Below are positions 51,976 through 60,010 of a stretch of DNA of 64,000 nucleotides, one piece after another. The DNA is from Streptomyces sp. NBC_00414. Lineage in GTDB: Bacteria > Actinomycetota > Actinomycetes > Streptomycetales > Streptomycetaceae. The stretch spans positions 3,844,001 to 3,908,000 of the forward strand of contig NZ_CP107935.1 of assembly GCF_036038375.1 (NCBI RefSeq), given 5' to 3'. The position numbers and the translations under genes are program-made. The notes beneath the pieces were generated by a model. That model did no database searches, had not been told where the DNA came from, and worked only from the letters and a program-made list of their open reading frames with translations. How positions within the stretch are numbered: position 1 is the first letter of the stretch; each line of letters begins with the position of its first letter.

Positions 51976-53030
51976 CTCAGCTTCGGGTCGAGGGCGTCGC
52001 GCACCGCGTCGCCGAGCATGATGAACGCGAGGACGGTGACGGCGAGCGCCCCGGCCGGCCAGAGCAGCGCGTGCGGCGCGGTGCGGATGTACTGGGAGGC
52101 CGAGGAGATGTCGATGCCCCAGCTCACCGTGGGCGGCTTCAGCCCGACGCCGAGGTACGAGAGGGTCGCCTCCAGCGAGATGTACGTCCCCAGCGCGATG
52201 GTCGCCACGACGATGACCGGGGCGATCGCGTTGGGCGTGATGTGCCGCAGCAGCATCCGGGAGTTGGAGGCGCCGAGCGCGCGGGCGGCCTGCACGTAGT
52301 CGTTCTGCTTGGTGGTGATGACCGACCCGCGGGCGATGCGGGAGATCTGCGGCCAGCCGAGCAGCACCATGAATCCGATCACCGGCCAGACCGTGGAGCT
52401 GGTGACCACGGACAGCAGCACCAGACCGCCGAGGACGACGGGGATCGCGAAGAAGATGTCGGTGATACGGGAGAGGATCGCGTCCCACACCCCGCCGAAG
52501 AACCCGGCGAGCCCGCCGAGCACCGAGCCGAGGATCGCCACCCCGAGCGTGGCGCAGACGCCGACGGTGACGGAGACCCTGGCCCCGTACACCGTGCGGG
52601 TGTAGACGTCGCAGCCCTGGCCGTTGTAGCCGAAGGGGTGCCCCGGCTGGGAGCCCTCCTGGGACTTGGCGAGGTCGCACTTGAGGGGGTTGCCGGAGGC
52701 GATCACCGAGGGCCAAAGGGAGATGACCAGCAGGAAGAGAATGATCAGCCCCGAGATGATGAAGACGGGGTTGCGCCGCAGGTCGCGCCAGGCGTCGGAC
52801 CACAGGGACCGGGGCCGGTCCTGCGGGCCCGTGCCGTCGGGTCCTCCCGGGGACTTCTGCAGGGAGGCGCCCTCCTCCGTGGCGAGGTCCATCGCGCCGC
52901 CCATGCCGGTCGCGGCGATGGCGCCGTCCTCGGGGGCGCGGCCGCCTCCCGACAGGTGCGGCCCGGGCGGCATGGCGGGCAGGGGCCGGTCCGGCGGCGG
53001 CTGCTCGGGCGGCGTCGGCTGCTCAGGCAT
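51972..53030 (-). CDS. oligopeptide ABC transporter permease (OppC-like)
   Basis: This 352-residue permease has a long hydrophilic Pro-rich N-terminus of about 75 residues before the first helix (VFIISGLIILFLLVISLWP). An extracytoplasmic loop contains two Cys (KCDLAKSQEG, GQGCDVY), followed by about five helices with the EAA loop AARALGASNSRMLLRHITPN that contacts the ATPase. It ends GDAVRDALDPKLR, the usual OppC end. ATG 53030 overlaps the OppB-like gene by 8 nt. Confidence 0.92.
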   Translation of the reverse strand: MPEQPTPPEQPPPDRPLPAMPPGPHLSGGGRAPEDGAIAATGMGGAMDLATEEGASLQKSPGGPDGTGPQDRPRSLWSDAWRDLRRNPVFIISGLIILFLLVISLWPSVIASGNPLKCDLAKSQEGSQPGHPFGYNGQGCDVYTRTVYGARVSVTVGVCATLGVAILGSVLGGLAGFFGGVWDAILSRITDIFFAIPVVLGGLVLLSVVTSSTVWPVIGFMVLLGWPQISRIARGSVITTKQNDYVQAARALGASNSRMLLRHITPNAIAPVIVVATIALGTYISLEATLSYLGVGLKPPTVSWGIDISSASQYIRTAPHALLWPAGALAVTVLAFIMLGDAVRDALDPKLR

Positions 53031-53946
53031 AGCGGATCCTCGGGTCGAGTACGGCGTACAGGAGGTCGACCAGCAGGTTGGCCACCAGGAAGACGAGGAC
53101 GAGGACGGTCACGAAGCCGACGACGGTCTGGGTGTTCTGGCGCAGGATCCCCTGGTAGAGCTGGAAGCCGACGCCGTGGATGTTGAAGATCCGCTCGGTG
53201 ACGATCGCGCCGCCCATCAGCGCGCCGATGTCGGTGCCGATGAAGGTGACCACCGGGATGAGGGAGTTGCGCAGCAGGTGCCGGGTGATGACCCGGCGCC
53301 GGGGCAGTCCCTTGGCGACGGCCGTACGGACGTAGTCGGCACGCCGGTTCTCGGCGATGGACGTCCGGGTCAGCCGGGTCACATAGGCGAGGGAGACGGA
53401 CGCGAGGACCAGGCCGGGCACGATCAGCTCGTCGAAGGGTGCGTCCGAGGAGACGGACGGGCTGATCCAGCCCCACTTGACGCCGAGCAGCAGCTGGAGC
53501 AGCAGGCCGGTGACGAAGGTCGGCACCGAGATGACGACGAGGGTGATCAGCAGGACGCCGGTGTCGACGGGCCGGCCGCGGCGCAGTCCGGTGATCACGC
53601 CCAGCGCGATGCCGATGACGACCTCGAAGACGATCGCGACGACGGTGAGCCGGATGGTGACCGGGAAGGCGGTCGACATCAGCTCGGTGACCTCCTGCCC
53701 GTTGAACGCGGTGCCGAAGTCGCCGGTGAAGACGTTGCCCATGTAGGTCGCGTACTGCTGCCACACGGGCTTGTCCAAGCCGAACTCCTTACGCAGCTGG
53801 GTCGCCGTGGCGGGGTCGCACTGCCGGTCGCCGCACAGGCCCGCGATGGGGTCGCCCATCACGTTCACCATCAGGAAGATCAACAGGGTGGCGCCGATGA
53901 AGACCGGGATCATCTGCAGCAGACGCCGGATCACATACCGTCCCAT
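53023..53946 (-). CDS. oligopeptide ABC transporter permease (OppB-like)
   Basis: This 307-residue permease opens MGRYVIRRLLQMIPVFIGAT, the standard OppB start, with the first helix and a loop containing two Cys (GLCGDRQCDPATATQLRKEF). About six helices are present, with the EAA loop TAVAKGLPRRRVITRHLLRN. It ends LYAVLDPRIRYA. It forms the channel with the OppC-like partner. The coding sequence ends inside the next gene (8-nt overlap). Confidence 0.92.
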   Translation of the reverse strand: MGRYVIRRLLQMIPVFIGATLLIFLMVNVMGDPIAGLCGDRQCDPATATQLRKEFGLDKPVWQQYATYMGNVFTGDFGTAFNGQEVTELMSTAFPVTIRLTVVAIVFEVVIGIALGVITGLRRGRPVDTGVLLITLVVISVPTFVTGLLLQLLLGVKWGWISPSVSSDAPFDELIVPGLVLASVSLAYVTRLTRTSIAENRRADYVRTAVAKGLPRRRVITRHLLRNSLIPVVTFIGTDIGALMGGAIVTERIFNIHGVGFQLYQGILRQNTQTVVGFVTVLVLVFLVANLLVDLLYAVLDPRIRYA

Positions 53947-54010
53947 GAGGGCTCCGGAGGTAGGCGGGGGCGCGCGCCTGCTTTCTTGCCGAAGTGCGCG
54001 CCCCCGTGGC

Positions 54011-55654
54011 TCAGCTGACCTTGATCTCGTTGTAGACGGGCAGGCTGAACGGGTTCAGCGCCACGTTCGAGATCCGGTCCGAGTAGCCGGCGCTGCCGTT
54101 CTGGTACCAGAGCGGAATGGCGCCCATGTCGTCCCGCAGGACCTCCTCGGCCTGCTGGAACAGGCTGATGGCCTTGGGCTGGTCGGTCTCCGCGTTGGCC
54201 TTGTCGACGAGGTCGTCGAACTCCTTGCTGGTCCACTTGCCGTCGTTGGACGAGGCGTTGGTGTAGTACAGCGGCTGCAGGAAGTTCTGGATCAGCGGGT
54301 AGTCCATCTGCCAGCCCGCCCGGAAGGGGCCGGACATCTTGGACTGGGTGATCTGGTTGCGGAAGTCGGCGAAGGTGCCGACCGGGTTGCCCACGCAGGC
54401 CTTGTCGTTGCCGAGCGCGTTGTTGACGGAGTTGCAGACGGCGTCCACCCACTCCTTGTGGGAGCCGGTGTCCGCGTTGTACGAGATCTTGACCTGGCCG
54501 CCGGGCAGCCCGCCGCCGTCCGCGATCATCTTCTTGGCCTTGGCGGGGTCGTACTCGCAGGCGTCACCGCACAGGCCCTCCTTGAAGCCGCCGGCCTCGC
54601 CGAGGACGGGCGAGGTCCAGTCGGTGGCGGGGGTACGCGTCTTCTGGAAGATCGTCTCGGTGATCTGCTTGCGGTTGATCGCCATGGACAGCCCGGTGCG
54701 GACCTTCTCCATCCCGTCCTTGTCCCAGTTCTTGTCGTAGAACGGGAAGGCGAGGGTCTGGATGATGCCGGCGGGCGTGTTGATGTACCGGTCGCCGAGG
54801 TCGCTCTTGGCGTTCTTGAGCTGGGCGGCGGGCACGTCGTCGACGAGGTCGAGGTTGCCGGCCATCAGGTCCGTGTAGGCGGTGTTGTTGTCGGTGTAGA
54901 CCTTGAGGTCCACCCCGCCGTTCTCGGCCTTGTCCTCCCCCGGGTACTTGTCCCACTTGCGCATCTTCATCACGGAGCCCTTGGCGTACGAGTCGATCGT
55001 GTACGGGCCGTTGCCGACCGGCTTCTTCAGCCAGGTGGCGTGGTCGTCGAAGAACGCCTTGGGCAGCGGCGCGAAGGCGGCGTAGCCGAGGGTGTCGGGG
55101 AAGGTCGAGAACTTCTGGTTGAGCTTGACGGTGAAGGTGTTGTCACCGGTGACCTTGAGCCCGCTCAGGGTGTCGGCCGTCTGCTTGCCGCCGTCCTCCG
55201 GGTGGACCTTGTCGTAGCCGTCGATGTACCCGAAGAAGTACGCGTTCTTCTGGTTGTTCTTGAGGCTGGCGCCGTAGTTCCAGGCGTCCACGAACGACTT
55301 GGCGCTGACGGCCTCGCCGTTGCTGAACGTCCAGCCGCTCTTGACGGTGACGGTGAAGTTCTGCGAGTCCGAGGTCTCGATCTTCTCGGCCAGCATGTCG
55401 TTGGCCTTGCCGGTCTCGGCGTCGTAGCGCTTGAGACCGCGGAAGAGCATGTCGAGGACCTTGCCGCCCTGCACCTCGTTGGTGTTGGCGGGCTCCAGGG
55501 GGTTCTGCGGGTCGCCCCACGACGAACTGAGGACCCCGGAGCCGTCGCCACCGCCGCCGCTGTCGCCCCCGTCCCCGCCTCCCCCACAGGCCGTCGCCGC
55601 GAGGGCTGCCGCCGTCGCGCATACGGCCCATCGGGCGTGTGTGGCTCCACGCAT
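54011..55654 (-). CDS. oligopeptide-binding lipoprotein (second permease)
   Basis: This 547-residue SBP family 5 lipoprotein has signal peptide VCATAAALAATAC with lipobox ATAC at about residues 19-22, then a Gly/Asp linker. Family parts are GDPQNPLEPANTNEVQGGKV, MLFRGLKRYDAETG, KSGWTFSNGEAVSAKSFVDA and GNGPYTIDSY. ATG 55654 has GAGGAGG six nt upstream. It binds peptides on the outer face and delivers them to the OppB/OppC-like pair. The promoter region is shared with the Uma2 gene and contains an inverted pair of repeat elements. Confidence 0.93.
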   Translation of the reverse strand: MRGATHARWAVCATAAALAATACGGGGDGGDSGGGGDGSGVLSSSWGDPQNPLEPANTNEVQGGKVLDMLFRGLKRYDAETGKANDMLAEKIETSDSQNFTVTVKSGWTFSNGEAVSAKSFVDAWNYGASLKNNQKNAYFFGYIDGYDKVHPEDGGKQTADTLSGLKVTGDNTFTVKLNQKFSTFPDTLGYAAFAPLPKAFFDDHATWLKKPVGNGPYTIDSYAKGSVMKMRKWDKYPGEDKAENGGVDLKVYTDNNTAYTDLMAGNLDLVDDVPAAQLKNAKSDLGDRYINTPAGIIQTLAFPFYDKNWDKDGMEKVRTGLSMAINRKQITETIFQKTRTPATDWTSPVLGEAGGFKEGLCGDACEYDPAKAKKMIADGGGLPGGQVKISYNADTGSHKEWVDAVCNSVNNALGNDKACVGNPVGTFADFRNQITQSKMSGPFRAGWQMDYPLIQNFLQPLYYTNASSNDGKWTSKEFDDLVDKANAETDQPKAISLFQQAEEVLRDDMGAIPLWYQNGSAGYSDRISNVALNPFSLPVYNEIKVS

Positions 55655-55773
55655 GGAGTGCCTCCTCATCGGTGCGCTGCGGCTCCGGCGCCGGAGCCGT
55701 ACCTTTGCGCCCAATATCGGTGCAGAACTCACATAGCGCATATTTGCCGGGCCACATGGGTGCACGCGGTAGC

Positions 55774-55893
55774 CGGCATGCGGGCCGGTGGGGACTGATC
55801 CCGCAGTTCCCCGCGCCCCTGACGGGGCACGGAGTGCCCGCGCCTTCGGGGGCGCGGGAAGCTGCGCGGCCCACCCCCACCGGCCGGCACGCC
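55774..55893. repeat. inverted pair of GGGGCGCGGGGAAC elements in a divergent promoter region
   Basis: A minus-orientation copy (CGGGCCGGTGGGGACTGATC, then CCGCAGTTCCCCGCGCCCC, 55779-55820) faces a plus-orientation copy (GGGGGCGCGGGAAGCTGCGC, from 55848). Between them is GGGGCACGGAGTGCCC, itself a hairpin. The region separates the SBP gene from the Uma2 gene. It is the only clear element pair found between divergent genes here. Confidence 0.8.
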
Positions 55894-55908
55894 GCCTACC
55901 CTGGAGGC

Positions 55909-56493
55909 ATGGACTACGCGAAGATGCGCGCGATCACCGAGGAGCTCACGGGGTTCGCCGAGCACCTTGAGGGGGCGTGGAACGTGGAGATCGGGCCCTC
56001 GGGCCCCTTCCTCGCCATGATGAGCCCGTCCAAGCGTCACGAGGGGACAGTGCGCCGCATCCGCAACCAGCTCAACGAACAGCTTCCCGCCACCCACCCC
56101 GGCTACGTGTACGAGAACGGCCCCGAGATCGAGCACCCGCCGATCGGACGCATGCGGCGTCCGGACGCCGTCGTCATCCCCGAGGACGTCCCCGACGAGG
56201 AGGGGCTCGCCGTCGACGCCACACGCGTGCCGGCCGTGGTCGAGATCGTCTCGCCGTCCAACCCGGACAACGACTACACGGAGAAGCTGGCCGACTATCC
56301 GGCGATGGGCATCGGCCACCACATGATCGTCGACCCTCGCACGGGGACGATCGAGGTGCACTCCGCCCCCTGCAAGGGCCGGTACCAGGACAAGAACGCG
56401 TACATCTTCGGGGACTCGGTGCCGTTCAGCGCCTGGAAGGTGGAGACCGGGGACTTCCGCCGCTATGGCAGGGCCGGGGACGGCGTGAGCTGA
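55909..56493 (+). CDS. Uma2 family (PD-(D/E)XK-like) protein
   Basis: This 194-residue protein has the Uma2/DUF820 core: GPEIEHPPIGRMRRPDAVVI (Asp), VPAVVEIVSPSNPDNDYTEK (Glu-x-Val-Ser-Pro), then KLADYPAMGIGHHMIVDPRT. The D...E-x-V-S-P-x6-D...K pattern is that of a PD-(D/E)XK nuclease fold. Streptomyces genomes have many such proteins, without proven substrate. ATG 55909 has GGAGG almost touching it. It ends 4 bp from the convergent VOC gene. Confidence 0.85.
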   Translation: MDYAKMRAITEELTGFAEHLEGAWNVEIGPSGPFLAMMSPSKRHEGTVRRIRNQLNEQLPATHPGYVYENGPEIEHPPIGRMRRPDAVVIPEDVPDEEGLAVDATRVPAVVEIVSPSNPDNDYTEKLADYPAMGIGHHMIVDPRTGTIEVHSAPCKGRYQDKNAYIFGDSVPFSAWKVETGDFRRYGRAGDGVS

Positions 56494-56497
56494 CGAG

Positions 56498-56890
56498 TCA
56501 GTCGGACTCGCCCCGTTCCACGCAGAACTCGTTGCCCTCCGGGTCCGCCAGGAGGAACCAGCCGCCGCCGTCCGGGCGCGTGTGGTCCGCGATCAGGCGT
56601 GCGCCGAGGGCGAGCGCCCGTTCGACCTCCGCCGCCCGGGTGCGGCCCGTCGGCCGCAGGTCGAAGTGGATGCGGTTCTTGGCCGTCTTGCCCTCCGGGA
56701 CCCGGACGAAGAGCAGGCGCGGGCCTCCGTCGGGGTCCGAGATCAGCGCCTCCGGGTCACCCGGCTTGTCGTCGTCGGCCAATGGCCGGCCCAGCAACTC
56801 GCTCCAGAACAGGCCGAGATCGTAGGGATCGCCCGTGCAGTCGAAGGTGATGCTGTGGATGGCGGGGTTCCGTGCGGGGGTTCGGGTCAT
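56498..56890 (-). CDS. VOC family protein (glyoxalase/bleomycin-resistance fold)
   Basis: This 130-residue protein is IHSITFDCTGDPYDLGLFWS at the start, then RLLFVRVPEGKTAKNRIHFD, and LADPEGNEFCVE at the end, the usual vicinal-oxygen-chelate pattern with beta-alpha-beta modules. The motif KTAKNRIHFDLR is typical of a large Streptomyces VOC subgroup without known substrate. ATG 56890. It is convergent with Uma2 and divergent from the secreted protein gene. Confidence 0.85.
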   Translation of the reverse strand: MTRTPARNPAIHSITFDCTGDPYDLGLFWSELLGRPLADDDKPGDPEALISDPDGGPRLLFVRVPEGKTAKNRIHFDLRPTGRTRAAEVERALALGARLIADHTRPDGGGWFLLADPEGNEFCVERGESD

Positions 56891-57157
56891 GGGCGGAGAT
56901 TTTCGCGGATCCCTTTGCCGATGTCGAACGGTTTTCGACCCCGCCGCGACTTCCGGTGGCGCCCCCGGTTTTCACGGACGCCCTTCGAAGATGTCGGGCG
57001 AATGGCCTGCCCGGCGCCCGAGTTCGAGCATCCTCAGAAGTTCCTCACATGACATGACAGAACACGATCAACAACACTATAAATGTTGACGCACGGGAAA
57101 TCAGACCGGCCCGGCAATGAGCAATGAGCAATGCAGAACATTCAATACGGGGGAAAA
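56891..57157 (+). promoter_or_regulatory. AT-richer promoter region of the secreted protein
   Basis: The last 100 bp are unusually AT-rich for this window. AACACTATAAATGTT (57072-57086) is a near-palindrome containing TATAAA, followed by TTGACG. Two GAGCAATGAGCAATG-type repeats lie at 57116-57132. The ribosome site for GTG 57158 is GGGGGA. Confidence 0.45.
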
Positions 57158-57652
57158 GTGAATATCAAGAGGGCTCTCTTCGCCGGTTCGATCGCCTCGA
57201 CCATGGCCTTCGGCCTGGCGGTCAGCGCTCCCGCACCTGCGGCGCAGGCCGAGGCCGGTGGCCGCTGGTACATCGTCAACCAGTACAACGGGAAGCGCGT
57301 CAAGGGGACCGGGTACAAGAAGAAGTTCGTTCTTGCCACCTGTAGGAAGAAGGACGCCTTCCACTGGAACAACTACGGTTCCTCGAAGTACGCCAACTTC
57401 AGCGCGACCACCTTCGCCGGAGCCGCGTGTCTCGCCCACAACGGCAAGAACAAGCCCGTCTGCCTGAGTGCGTGCCAGGGCGGCGCGGGAACGGGCGCGT
57501 GGGGTCTCGCCTCACTGAACAACGGGGCCAAGACGCCGATCGCGCACACCAAGTGCGGGTACATGCAGGCCGTGAGCAAGACCGCCCTCAAGTGCGGTAA
57601 GCGGCCCGCCAATCAGAAGAAGATGACCTGGATCATCAAGTATTCCCTGTGA
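57158..57652 (+). CDS. secreted protein with six cysteines, family unknown
   Basis: This 164-residue precursor has a Sec signal peptide KRALFAGSIASTMAFGLAVS and likely cleavage after PAAQA (about residue 34, before EAGG). The mature part of about 130 residues is basic and rich in Lys, Asn, Tyr and Gly, with six cysteines (LATCRKK, GAACLAH, KPVCLSACQ, TKCGYM, LKCGKR), so three disulfides are possible. It begins RWYIVNQYNGKRVKG and ends TWIIKYSL. I recognise no family; the RWYIVNQYN opening faintly recalls ricin-type lectins. GTG 57158 is preceded by GGGGGA. Lower GC than its neighbours hints at transfer. Confidence 0.7.
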   Translation: MNIKRALFAGSIASTMAFGLAVSAPAPAAQAEAGGRWYIVNQYNGKRVKGTGYKKKFVLATCRKKDAFHWNNYGSSKYANFSATTFAGAACLAHNGKNKPVCLSACQGGAGTGAWGLASLNNGAKTPIAHTKCGYMQAVSKTALKCGKRPANQKKMTWIIKYSL

Positions 57653-57675
57653 CGGGTCGAATGCGACAGTGACCG

Positions 57676-57719
57676 CGAAAGGGCGGCACCGTCGATTGCT
57701 CGACGGTGCCGCCCTTTCG
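57676..57719. terminator. strong bidirectional terminator
   Basis: GAAAGGGCGGCACCGTCGA and TCGACGGTGCCGCCCTTTC form a perfect 19-bp stem with a four-base loop, extended by a C-G pair, between the secreted protein gene and the convergent bldK operon end. Confidence 0.9.
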
Positions 57720-57801
57720 TCGCAGCCGTCGAACAGCGGCCCGGCAGCCGCGAAGTCCACTTCGGAGCCGGTCCCGGGCCATCGTTCTTCGCGGTCGCCG
57801 C

Positions 57802-58920
57802 CTACGCGCCCGTCGCCCCGTCCTCCAGCGCCCTCAGCGCCGGGTCGAGGACGATGTCCTCGGCGCGGGCCTCGGTCGTCGGGTCCTCCGGGAAGTGGCA
57901 CGCCGTCAGGTGGCCCTCACGGTTCCCGGAGATCTGGACCAGCGGCGGCTCGGACGTCGCGCACTTGTCCTGCGCCTTCCAGCAGCGGGTGCGGAAGCGG
58001 CAGCCGGACGGCGGGTGGATCGGCGAGGGAACGTCGCCGGAGAGCCGGATCCGCTCCCGCTCCTGGGGCTCGTCGTCGAGCGCGACCTCGGGGACGGCCG
58101 ACAGCAGGGCGTGGGTGTACGGGTGCCGGGGCCGGTTGTAGATGGAGTCGCGGTCGCCGACCTCCACCACCTTGCCCAGGTACATCACCGCGAGGCGCTG
58201 CGAGAAGTGCCGGACGATCGCCAGGTCGTGGGCGATGAAGAGGAAGGCGATGCCCATCTCTTCCTGGACCTTCTGCAGCAGGTTGACAACCTGCGCCTGG
58301 ATCGACACGTCCAGGGCCGACACCGGCTCGTCCGCCACGATCAGCTTCGGGTTCAGGGCCAGCGCGCGGGCCACGCCGATGCGCTGGCGCTGGCCGCCGG
58401 AGAACTCGTGCGGGAAGCGGTTGTAGTGCTCGGGGTTGAGACCGACGAGCTCCAGCAGTTCACGCACGCGCTTCTCGACGCCGCCCGCGGGCTTGATCCC
58501 GTTGACCTCCATCGGCGACTTGATGATGGTGCCGACGGTCTGCCGCGGGTTCAGCGAGGAGTACGGGTCCTGGAAGATCATCTGGATCTCGGACCGCACG
58601 GGCGCCATCTGCCGGCGCGAGGCGTGCGAGATGTCCTGGCCCGCGTAGGTGATCTTGCCGGCCGTCGGCTCCAGGAGCCGGGTGATGAGCCGGCCGGTCG
58701 TCGACTTGCCGCAGCCGGACTCGCCGACCAGGCCGACGCTCTCGCCGACTCCGACGGTCAGGTCGACCCCGTCGACGGCCTGTACGGCCCCGACCTTGCG
58801 TTTGATCGGGAAGCCGCCGTATATGGGGAAGTGTTTCGTCAGGCCCTCGACCTTGAGAAGCGCCTCCTTCGCCGAATCGGCCGGACCCTGCTGTGCTGGG
58901 AGGGTGAGGTTGTCGCTCAT
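57802..58920 (-). CDS. bldKE: BldKE-like oligopeptide transporter ATPase
   Basis: This 372-residue ATPase has Walker A GESGCGKST (about 72-80), Q loop FQDPYSSLNPRQTVG, signature FSGGQRQRIGVARALALNP, Walker B LIVADEPVSALDVS and H loop IAHDLAIV. The C-terminus contains GCRFRTRCWKAQDKC. ATG 58920 begins MSDNLTLPAQQ. It is the last gene of the operon in the BldK order (permease, lipoprotein, permease, ATPase, ATPase), 13 bp from the preceding gene. BldK imports the peptide signal Bld261 needed for aerial hyphae in S. coelicolor; assignment rests on gene order. Confidence 0.88.
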   Translation of the reverse strand: MSDNLTLPAQQGPADSAKEALLKVEGLTKHFPIYGGFPIKRKVGAVQAVDGVDLTVGVGESVGLVGESGCGKSTTGRLITRLLEPTAGKITYAGQDISHASRRQMAPVRSEIQMIFQDPYSSLNPRQTVGTIIKSPMEVNGIKPAGGVEKRVRELLELVGLNPEHYNRFPHEFSGGQRQRIGVARALALNPKLIVADEPVSALDVSIQAQVVNLLQKVQEEMGIAFLFIAHDLAIVRHFSQRLAVMYLGKVVEVGDRDSIYNRPRHPYTHALLSAVPEVALDDEPQERERIRLSGDVPSPIHPPSGCRFRTRCWKAQDKCATSEPPLVQISGNREGHLTACHFPEDPTTEARAEDIVLDPALRALEDGATGA

Positions 58921-58933
58921 GTCTCGGTTCTCC

Positions 58934-59995
58934 CTAGCGCAGCCGAGGCTGGATCTGGTCGATGAAGATGGTCTGCTTCTGCTCGGCCGTGAGGTGGCAC
59001 GCGGCGGCACGGCCGTCGGCCAGCGAAGGACGCTCGTCGGCACAACGGTTGCCCGCCACCTCGTCCTTGAAGGCGCAGCGCGGGTGGAAGGGGCAGCCCG
59101 GGGGCGGGTCGAGCAGCGAGGGCGGCGTACCGGGGATCGGCGACAGCATCTCGTGGATGTCGCCGTCCAGGCGCGGCATCGAGCTGAGCAGACCCCAGGT
59201 GTAGGGGTGCTTGGGCGAGCGCAGCACCTCACGCACGCTGCCGCGCTCCACGGCGCGGCCCGCGTACATCACCAGCAGGTCGTCGGCCATGTTCGAGATG
59301 ACGCCGAGGTCGTGGGTGATGAAGATGATCGCGGTGCCGAACTCCTGCTGGAGGTCCCTGAGCAGGTCGAGGATCTGCGCCTGCACGGTGACGTCGAGCG
59401 CGGTGGTCGGCTCGTCGGCGATCAGCAGGTCGGGGTCGCACATCAGCGCCATGGCGATCATCGCGCGCTGCCGCATACCGCCGGAGAAGTGGTGCGGATA
59501 GTCGTTGAAGCGCACCTGGGGCTGCGGGATGCCGACCTTGTCCAGCATCAGGACGGCCCGCTCCTTGGCCTCCTTCTTGGAGGCCCCGGTGTGCTTCATG
59601 AACGGCTCGGACAGCTGCCGGCCCACCGTGTAGTACGGCGACAGGGCCGTCAGCGGGTCCTGGAAGATCATCGCCATCTTGTTGCCGCGGAGCTTCTCCA
59701 GCTCCTTCTCGTGCGCGGTGACGAGTTCCTTGCCGTCGAGGACGATCTCACCCTCGACGGTCGTGCTGCGCGGGCTGTGCAGCCCGAGGATCGTCAGGTT
59801 GGTGACGGACTTGCCGGAGCCGGACTCGCCCACGATGCCCAGGGTCTTGCCGCGCTCGACGTCGAAGGAGAGGCCGTCGACCGCCTTGACGATGCCGTCC
59901 TCGGTGGAGAACTGCACCTTCAGATCGCGGACCGAGAGAAAGCTTTCCGGGCCGGTCGGGGCCGGCGCGCCCTCGGTCTTGGTCAGTGTGGTCAC
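58934..59995 (-). CDS. bldKD: BldKD-like oligopeptide transporter ATPase
   Basis: This 353-residue ATPase has Walker A GESGSGKSV (about 57-65), Q loop IFQDPLTALSPYYTVG, signature FSGGMRQRAMIAMALMCDP, Walker B LLIADEPTTALDVTV and H loop ITHDLGVISNMADD. The C-terminus has GCPFHPRCAFKDEVAGNRC. GTG 59995 begins MTTLTKTEGAPAPTG. It works with BldKE as the energising pair. Confidence 0.88.
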   Translation of the reverse strand: MTTLTKTEGAPAPTGPESFLSVRDLKVQFSTEDGIVKAVDGLSFDVERGKTLGIVGESGSGKSVTNLTILGLHSPRSTTVEGEIVLDGKELVTAHEKELEKLRGNKMAMIFQDPLTALSPYYTVGRQLSEPFMKHTGASKKEAKERAVLMLDKVGIPQPQVRFNDYPHHFSGGMRQRAMIAMALMCDPDLLIADEPTTALDVTVQAQILDLLRDLQQEFGTAIIFITHDLGVISNMADDLLVMYAGRAVERGSVREVLRSPKHPYTWGLLSSMPRLDGDIHEMLSPIPGTPPSLLDPPPGCPFHPRCAFKDEVAGNRCADERPSLADGRAAACHLTAEQKQTIFIDQIQPRLR

Positions 59996-60010
59996 GGTGG
60001 TTCGTTCTTC

